Source: Armatimonadota bacterium (GTDB lineage Bacteria; Armatimonadota; Zipacnadia; Zipacnadales; UBA11051). From it: DNA of 10,054 nucleotides. Within the stretch, counting starts at the first letter, position 1. Every line of letters starts with the position of its first letter. Positions 5,951 through 10,054 of the stretch are shown in pieces. The notes beneath the pieces are model-generated. The model was not told the DNA's origin. It worked only from the letters and a program-made list of their open reading frames with translations, and did no database searches. Both the position numbers and the translations under genes were made by a program. The stretch lies in NCBI GenBank assembly GCA_003542955.1, contig DPJP01000383.1, positions 334-10,387 on the forward strand, written 5' to 3'.

Positions 5951-8900
5951 ATGGAGCACAAGCAAGCTCACGGTGGTCTCATTGACCGCCTCATACACCT
6001 GTCCTTCCGGCAGCAGGCAGTCGTCGGTCTGACCGTCGCGCTGGCCGTGCTCTTCGGCATCGTTGCCTACCAGCAGATGCCACGCAACGTCTACCCCGAC
6101 ATCACGATCCCCGTGTTCACCATCGTCACCGAGAACGAGGCGATGGCGGCCGAGGAGGTCGAGATGGCCATCACCCGCCCGATGGAGGCGGCCATGAACG
6201 GCCTGTCGGGCGTGCTTCGCGTGAGGTCGCAAACCACGCAGGGCCTGTCCTCCGTCGTGGTCGAGTTCGGCATCGAGACGGAATTCTGGCGGGCTCGGCA
6301 GTCAGTCACCGAGCGCATGAGCCAGGTCGCGGTGCAACTGCCGCCTGGCACCGACCCACCGGCGCTGAGCAGCGCCACGACGCGACTGGCCGAGGTGTAC
6401 GAACTGGCCGTCGAGGGTGACCTGTCGCCGCTGGAGTTGCGTGAGTTCGCCGAATGGCAGCTCCGCTACAGCCTGCTCAATGTCCCCGGCGTCGCCGAGG
6501 TCCTCAACATGGGCGGACTCATGCGGCAATTCCGCGTGACTATCGATCCCAACGCGCTGCGGTCGTACGGCCTGCAACTGGCCGACATCAAGGAAGCCAT
6601 CACCGGCGCCAATGAGAATGCCGCCGGCGGCTTCATCAGCACCGGTCCGACCGAGTACACGGTCCGGGGCATCGGGCGGTTCAACTCGGTCGAGGACATC
6701 CGGCAGGCCGTCGTCGCCGAGCGCAAGGGGACGCCGATCTTCCTGCGCCATGTCGCCGAAGTCGAGGACAGCCATGCGATTCGTCGTGGCATCGCCAGCA
6801 AGGACGGCCGGGAGCGCGTCGTCTCGCTCATCATCAAGCAGCCCGAAGCGGATACCGTCAAGGTCGTTCAGGGCATCGAGCAAGCGCTGGAGAACCTCGA
6901 GGCCACGCTGCCGAGCGGCGTCAGGATCGTCCCGTACTACGACCAGACGCACCTGATCGAGGCCTCGCTGGACAGCGTGACGCACGCGATCATGGTCGGG
7001 GCGTTGCTGGTCATCATCGTGCTGCTGGCGCTGCTGGGCAACCTCCGCAGCACCCTGATCGTGGCGCTCTCCCTGCCCCTCTCGGTCATCATCGCCGGGG
7101 TGCTGATGCGCCGACTGGGCGTTGGCCTCAACACCATGTCTCTCGGCGGGCTGGCCATCGCCGTGGGCATTATGGTGGATGCCTCGATCATCATGATCGA
7201 GAACATCTACCACCGCTTTCATCAGAGCCGCGCTAACCTGAACCAGCCCGGTGTGAGGCAGGCCGTGGCGCACAAGGCGGCCATCGAGGTGGGGCGCCCC
7301 ATCGCCTTCGCGACACTCATCATCGTGGCCGTCTTCCTCCCGCTGTTCATGATGGGTGGCATCGAGGGGCTGCTGCTGCGCCCCCTGGCGGTCACCGTGT
7401 CGGCTGCCATGCTCGTGGCTCTGGCGCTTTCGCTGACGCTGACGCCCGTGCTGGGCTTGCGGCTACTGCGCCCATCGCCCCACCGTGAGAGCGATGGGGA
7501 GGTTGCGTTCGTGCGCTGGCTCAAGGGCCACTACGCACCGCTGCTGGAATGGACCCTGCGCCATCGCTGGCCGGTCATCGGCGGCACCGTCGCCTTGCTG
7601 ATTCTCTCGTTCCTGGGCCTGGCGGCTGTGGGCAGGGACTTCATGCCGAAGCTGGATGAGGGCGCCTGGGTCATCTCGACCGTGACCCCGGCGGAGACCT
7701 CTCTCGAGGAGAACGACCGCATCACCAGTCAGATCGAGAGGCTGCTGGCGGCCAACCCCGACATCGCGGAGGTCGTCCGCCGCAACGGGCGGTCGGAGCG
7801 GGCCATCGGTTGCGTCCTGCCCGTCAACTCCGGCGAGATCATCGCCAACCTCAAGCCCCGCAAGCATCTCTCGGGCCGCACAAGCGAGATACTGGCGAAC
7901 GTGAGGGAGCAGATCGAGCATATCCCGGGCGTCGCAGTGGCATTCACTCAACCGCTGCAGCTCAAGATCGACGAGAGCCTCGAGGGCACACCCGCGCCGC
8001 TGCAGGTCAAGCTGTTTGGCCCGGACATCGCGGTGTTGGCTCAGAAGGGGGCGCAGATCGAGAGCCTGATGACGGAGACGCGAGGTCTGACGGATGTGAA
8101 AATGGATCAAGTCGCCGGCATCCCACAGGTGCAGGTTCAGGTTGATCGCGAAGCGGCCGCGCGGTACGGCATCTCGGTAGCGGCAATCTCAGAACTCGTG
8201 AGCCTCGCGGTGGGCGGCGAGGAGCTGACGCAGGTCTGGCAGAACCAGCGTAGCTACGGGGTCTTCGTGCGGTTCCCCGAGACGATGCGTAGCGATCCGG
8301 CCGCCATCTCGGAGCTGCTTGTGGACGCGCCCTCGGGGGCGCAGATTCCCCTGTCGCAGGTGGCGAACGTCACGCTGGCGGAGGGGCCCAACGTCATCTG
8401 GCGGGAGGCCATGAACCGGCGCTTGAGCATCAACGCCGGTCTGCAGGGGCGAGACCTGGGCAGCGTCGTCGAGGAACTCAGAGCCGGGCTGCAGAGCGTC
8501 AAGCTGCCGGACGGCTACTACGTGGTCTTCGGCGGGCAGTACCAGAACCAGCAGCGGGCCATGAAGGCGCTCCTGCTGGCCGGCGGCATCGCCCTCGTCG
8601 TCGTGTTCACGCTGCTCTTTCTTGCGCTCGACAGCGCCCCGCAGGCGCTCATTATCCTCGCGACCGTGCCCAGCGCGTTCATTGGTGGCGTCGGCTCGCT
8701 GCTCATCAGCGGGGAGACGCTGAATGTCTCCTCGGCGGTCGGCTTCATAGCCCTGTTCGGCATCGCCGTCCAGAACAGCCTGGTGTTGCTCACGCAGACG
8801 CGTGAGTTCCTGGCCGAGGGCCATACGCGCGATCAGGCCATCCGGCTGGCGAGCATCCAGCGCCTGAGGCCCAAGCTGATGACGGCCTCGTGCACGATGC

Positions 8901-9079
8901 TCGGAGTCCTGCCGATCCTGCTCAGCGGCGGCGTCGGCGCGGAGATCGAGAAGCCGCTGGCAGTCGTGATGATTGGCGGCCTGGTTACTTCCACACTGTT
9001 CACACTGCTGGTACTCCCGGCCGTCTACCTGGCTGCGGTACGCCTCAGACGGCGCCTCGCCCGCGGGCCTCTCACATGA
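5951..9079 (+). CDS. Heavy-metal RND efflux pump, CusA/CzcA family (HME-RND)
   Basis: Proton-driven inner-membrane pump, 1042 residues, the normal full length. Layout: TM1 about 22-40; porter and docking domains 42-335; TM2-TM6 about 345-500; TM7 about 541-560; second periplasmic half 561-870; TM8-TM12 about 873-1030. Family marks include MPRNVYPDI (43-51) and TM4 GLAIAVGIMVDASIIMIEN (400-418). By alignment, Asp410 and Glu417 match the proton-relay residues Asp405 and Glu412 of E. coli CusA, and Ala404 replaces the first Asp of the CzcA DFG motif. TM10 reads GIAVQNSLVLL, nearer CzcA than CusA. The three CusA copper-binding Met positions align to non-Met residues (near Ser576, Ser628 and Glu675), so a CusA-type Cu/Ag mechanism is doubtful. 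GAGGA at 5941-5945, five bases before ATG5951, supports the start, 16 bases after the adaptor stop. Divalent metal or another cation is possible; drug-type RND is excluded by TM4. Confidence 0.95.
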   Translation: MEHKQAHGGLIDRLIHLSFRQQAVVGLTVALAVLFGIVAYQQMPRNVYPDITIPVFTIVTENEAMAAEEVEMAITRPMEAAMNGLSGVLRVRSQTTQGLSSVVVEFGIETEFWRARQSVTERMSQVAVQLPPGTDPPALSSATTRLAEVYELAVEGDLSPLELREFAEWQLRYSLLNVPGVAEVLNMGGLMRQFRVTIDPNALRSYGLQLADIKEAITGANENAAGGFISTGPTEYTVRGIGRFNSVEDIRQAVVAERKGTPIFLRHVAEVEDSHAIRRGIASKDGRERVVSLIIKQPEADTVKVVQGIEQALENLEATLPSGVRIVPYYDQTHLIEASLDSVTHAIMVGALLVIIVLLALLGNLRSTLIVALSLPLSVIIAGVLMRRLGVGLNTMSLGGLAIAVGIMVDASIIMIENIYHRFHQSRANLNQPGVRQAVAHKAAIEVGRPIAFATLIIVAVFLPLFMMGGIEGLLLRPLAVTVSAAMLVALALSLTLTPVLGLRLLRPSPHRESDGEVAFVRWLKGHYAPLLEWTLRHRWPVIGGTVALLILSFLGLAAVGRDFMPKLDEGAWVISTVTPAETSLEENDRITSQIERLLAANPDIAEVVRRNGRSERAIGCVLPVNSGEIIANLKPRKHLSGRTSEILANVREQIEHIPGVAVAFTQPLQLKIDESLEGTPAPLQVKLFGPDIAVLAQKGAQIESLMTETRGLTDVKMDQVAGIPQVQVQVDREAAARYGISVAAISELVSLAVGGEELTQVWQNQRSYGVFVRFPETMRSDPAAISELLVDAPSGAQIPLSQVANVTLAEGPNVIWREAMNRRLSINAGLQGRDLGSVVEELRAGLQSVKLPDGYYVVFGGQYQNQQRAMKALLLAGGIALVVVFTLLFLALDSAPQALIILATVPSAFIGGVGSLLISGETLNVSSAVGFIALFGIAVQNSLVLLTQTREFLAEGHTRDQAIRLASIQRLRPKLMTASCTMLGVLPILLSGGVGAEIEKPLAVVMIGGLVTSTLFTLLVLPAVYLAAVRLRRRLARGPLT

Positions 9080-9097
9080 TGCGGAGAGGGGCGCCGG

Positions 9098-9115
9098 TCC
9101 TGTCCCAGGACAGGA
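9098..9115. repeat. Short inverted repeat TCCTGTCC / GGACAGGA
   Basis: Exact 8-bp arms at 9098-9105 and 9108-9115 with a two-base centre (CA) lie 19 bases after the pump stop codon. The right arm is the first eight bases of the tandem repeat array. It could help 3'-end formation of the efflux transcript, but there is no T-run; a protein-binding site or element terminus fits as well. Confidence 0.5.
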
Positions 9116-9179
9116 CATGGGTAACACATCCGGACAGGACATAGGTAACACATCCGGACAAGACATGGGTAACACATCT
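9108..9179. repeat. Three adjacent 24-bp direct repeats
   Basis: Units at 9108-9131, 9132-9155 and 9156-9179 lie end to end, each reading GGACAGGACATGGGTAACAC followed by ATCC. The second differs from the first at one base (A at 9143), the third at two (A at 9161, T at 9179). From memory, repeated sites of the form GGACA-n-ATGGGTAACA occur at ends of IS481-like insertion sequences as transposase binding sites. No transposase is recognisable next to the array, so this may be an orphan end, a remnant, or an unrelated intergenic repeat. Confidence 0.8.
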
Positions 9180-9416
9180 GGTCACCCCGCAGGGGGTGTT
9201 CTGCCGTCGGTATTGAGCACCATACAGGCGCTCCGGTGAGATGTATCGGCGTTGTTGGTGTGCACTTCGACAACCGGAGTATGGGTAATGCCGATGGTCA
9301 CCACTGGTCGGCCCTTGGCGCGGGTTCGGTGTAGCATGGCCAGGCTCGCGGTGGGGGAGGGCAACGCCGGGAAGCGACCCGCACGCCCGGGAGTCGCATG
9401 CGGCTGTGGTCACGTC

Positions 9417-9435
9417 CCCGGGCCGTGGGCCCGGG
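9417..9435. other. GC-rich hairpin with triloop
   Basis: CCCGGGCC (9417-9424) pairs exactly with GGCCCGGG (9428-9435) around a GTG loop. No T-run follows on either strand. It may be a leader-RNA structure or a factor-independent pause site; function unknown. Confidence 0.35.
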
Positions 9436-9483
9436 ATGCCGCGCGGCCGGCGTGCAGGCGGATATCAGAAGCCAGTGAATGGC

Positions 9484-9503
9484 CCCGGCCCTTGCCGGCC
9501 GGG
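9484..9503. other. Second GC-rich hairpin
   Basis: CCCGGCC (9484-9490) pairs with GGCCGGG (9497-9503) around a six-base loop, about 130 bases before the start codon at 9634. With the hairpin at 9417-9435 it suggests a structured leader, but I recognise no riboswitch core. Confidence 0.3.
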
Positions 9504-9616
9504 CACGGCGATTGCAGGCCAGAGATGCGCCCGTGAGCGCGCAGGGACCGCCGAGTGACACCGCTGCGAGCACGGCGCATCAGCAGTTGAGTACAGTTCC
9601 CGACGGGGAAACCCCT

Positions 9617-9624
9617 GGAGGAAG
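9617..9624 (+). promoter_or_regulatory. Ribosome binding site, GGAGGAAG
   Basis: GGAGGAAG lies nine bases before the ATG at 9634 and fixes the start of the second dockerin lipoprotein. Confidence 0.75.
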
Positions 9625-9633
9625 ACCATTGCC

Positions 9634-10054
9634 ATGAAGCCTCGAGCATCTCGCCGAAGTGCTATCGCCTCCCTGCCTGTTCTCCCTATCGCGCTGTGCC
9701 TGTGCGGGTGTCACGCCGTCGACGGCGAACGGGAGCCGGCGAGAGCACCGGGTGTCGAGTGCGCCCAGTTGGGCCTGCCGGGTGACATTGATGGTGATGG
9801 CAATCCGAGCGTCGGGGATGCCATCGCGATTCTGCGCATTGTCGTTGGCCTGGCCCCTGACAACGCTGTGGCCGACTGCAACCGCAATGGGAGCGTTGAC
9901 ATTGGCGACGCAATCGCGGTGCTGCGCTGCGTGGTAGGGCTCGATGTCTGGCCGATCGGCTGGGGAGCCGGCAACCAGCCCGGCGACGAGAAGCTCGGGC
10001 CCGATGGGCAGACGCTGGTGTGGGTGCCGGCCGGCAGCTTCATGATGGGCAGTG
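9634..10054 (+). CDS. Lipoprotein with dockerin-like module and N-terminal edge of an FGE-sulfatase domain (partial)
   Basis: The first 140 codons are present; the gene runs off the window. A basic N-terminus and hydrophobic stretch end in LCGC, giving lipidated Cys26. Residues 50-109 are a well-preserved dockerin-like pair of calcium loops (D51-D62, D-x-D-x-D-G form; D81-D92, D-x-N-x-N-G form), each followed by an LR-x-VVGL helix, closing with WPIG. After a Gly/Pro linker, LGPDGQTLVWVPAGSFMMGS (121-140) is the characteristic opening of formylglycine-generating-enzyme/sulfatase-modifying (SUMF1-like) domains. Many such domains in bacteria are not true FGEs and lack the copper-binding cysteines; those residues lie beyond the window. 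The dockerin cassette matches the one at 209-388 without gaps. The likely role is a surface-attached protein whose dockerin tethers it or binds calcium; the C-terminal activity cannot be judged here. Confidence 0.85.
   Translation, partial: MKPRASRRSAIASLPVLPIALCLCGCHAVDGEREPARAPGVECAQLGLPGDIDGDGNPSVGDAIAILRIVVGLAPDNAVADCNRNGSVDIGDAIAVLRCVVGLDVWPIGWGAGNQPGDEKLGPDGQTLVWVPAGSFMMGS

Larger units (their letters stand above)
9180..9633. other. Non-coding stretch between the repeat array and the second dockerin lipoprotein gene
   Basis: No supported gene is seen in these 454 bases. Short open frames exist on both strands (for example minus 9182-9364, 60 codons), but none has a ribosome site, a motif or recognisable similarity. 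The stretch contains GC-rich hairpins at 9417-9435 and 9484-9503 and ends with a clear ribosome site. Part of it may be decayed insertion-sequence DNA adjoining the repeats. The promoter of the downstream lipoprotein gene must be here, but I cannot point to it. Confidence 0.5.

Noticed and set aside
4525..5961. A 478-codon minus-strand open frame opposite the adaptor gene
   Set aside because: It lies antisense to a clearly recognised adaptor, has Arg/Leu/His-rich composition typical of a GC-rich shadow frame, and shows no motifs.
5951..9079. Pump as a drug-type (AcrB/MexB) RND transporter
   Set aside because: TM4 has the heavy-metal form MVDA-n-MIEN, and the neighbouring adaptor and channel are of the CzcB/CzcC type.
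8189..9175. A 328-codon minus-strand open frame beginning in the tandem repeats (repeating VLPMSCPD)
   Set aside because: The peptide repeat only reflects the 24-bp DNA repeat being a multiple of three; the rest is antisense to the RND pump.
9108..9179. Tandem repeats as a CRISPR array
   Set aside because: The units abut with no spacers and no cas gene is present.
9182..9364. Small minus-strand open frame (60 codons) as a possible transposase remnant
   Set aside because: It has no DDE or helix-turn-helix signature and no ribosome site; I could not match it to any transposase.
9400..9633. Leader with GC hairpins as a cobalamin or other known riboswitch
   Set aside because: Conserved core boxes of the cobalamin class are missing, and no other known aptamer core is recognisable.

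Overview
The window reads as GC-rich chromosomal DNA from a Gram-negative bacterium. The outer membrane is implied by a TolC-type tripartite efflux system. Shine-Dalgarno sites are clear before several genes. Lipoproteins carrying dockerin modules, a DUF3604 (PHP-like) fragment, a TolB/PD40 propeller and the start of a formylglycine-generating-enzyme (FGE)-sulfatase domain form a mix familiar from uncultured Planctomycetota, Hydrogenedentota, Armatimonadota and similar lineages. The sequence alone does not settle the phylum.

Layout. (1) 47-1345, plus strand: a lipoprotein with a type I dockerin-like module and a TolB-like beta-propeller. (2) 1420-2211, minus strand, convergent: the C-terminal part of a DUF3604 protein, cut off at its N-terminal side. 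(3) 2212-2529: no gene; an inverted repeat with extra copies of its arm motif and two more palindromic structures, probably an element edge or scar. (4) 2530-9079, plus strand: a heavy-metal efflux cluster of a small exported Cys/His-rich peptide, a CzcC/CusC outer-membrane channel, a CusB/CzcB adaptor and a CusA/CzcA RND pump. The last three genes are 1 and 16 bases apart. (5) 9080-9633: no gene; three perfectly adjacent 24-bp direct repeats and two GC-rich hairpins. (6) 9634-10054, plus strand, running off the end: a second dockerin lipoprotein, this time joined to an FGE-sulfatase domain.

How the parts work together. The pump, adaptor and channel should form one trans-envelope complex that expels metal ions. 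The Cys/His-rich leader peptide and the metal-ligand-rich segments at both ends of the adaptor suggest periplasmic metal capture feeding the pump. No metal-responsive regulator is encoded in the window. The two flanking lipoproteins are unrelated in their C-terminal domains but share an ungapped 60-residue dockerin cassette (38 of 60 residues identical by my count), so the genome probably reuses one surface-attachment module for different effectors.

Most unusual points: the adaptor has about five tandem copies of the hairpin-tip motif, spaced 52, 45, 45 and 52 residues; the efflux operon is bracketed by repeat structures resembling mobile-element ends; and the pump mixes CusA-like and CzcA-like signatures while lacking the CusA methionine triad. 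I see no wholly new multi-gene system; the adaptor and the shared dockerin cassette are the best leads.
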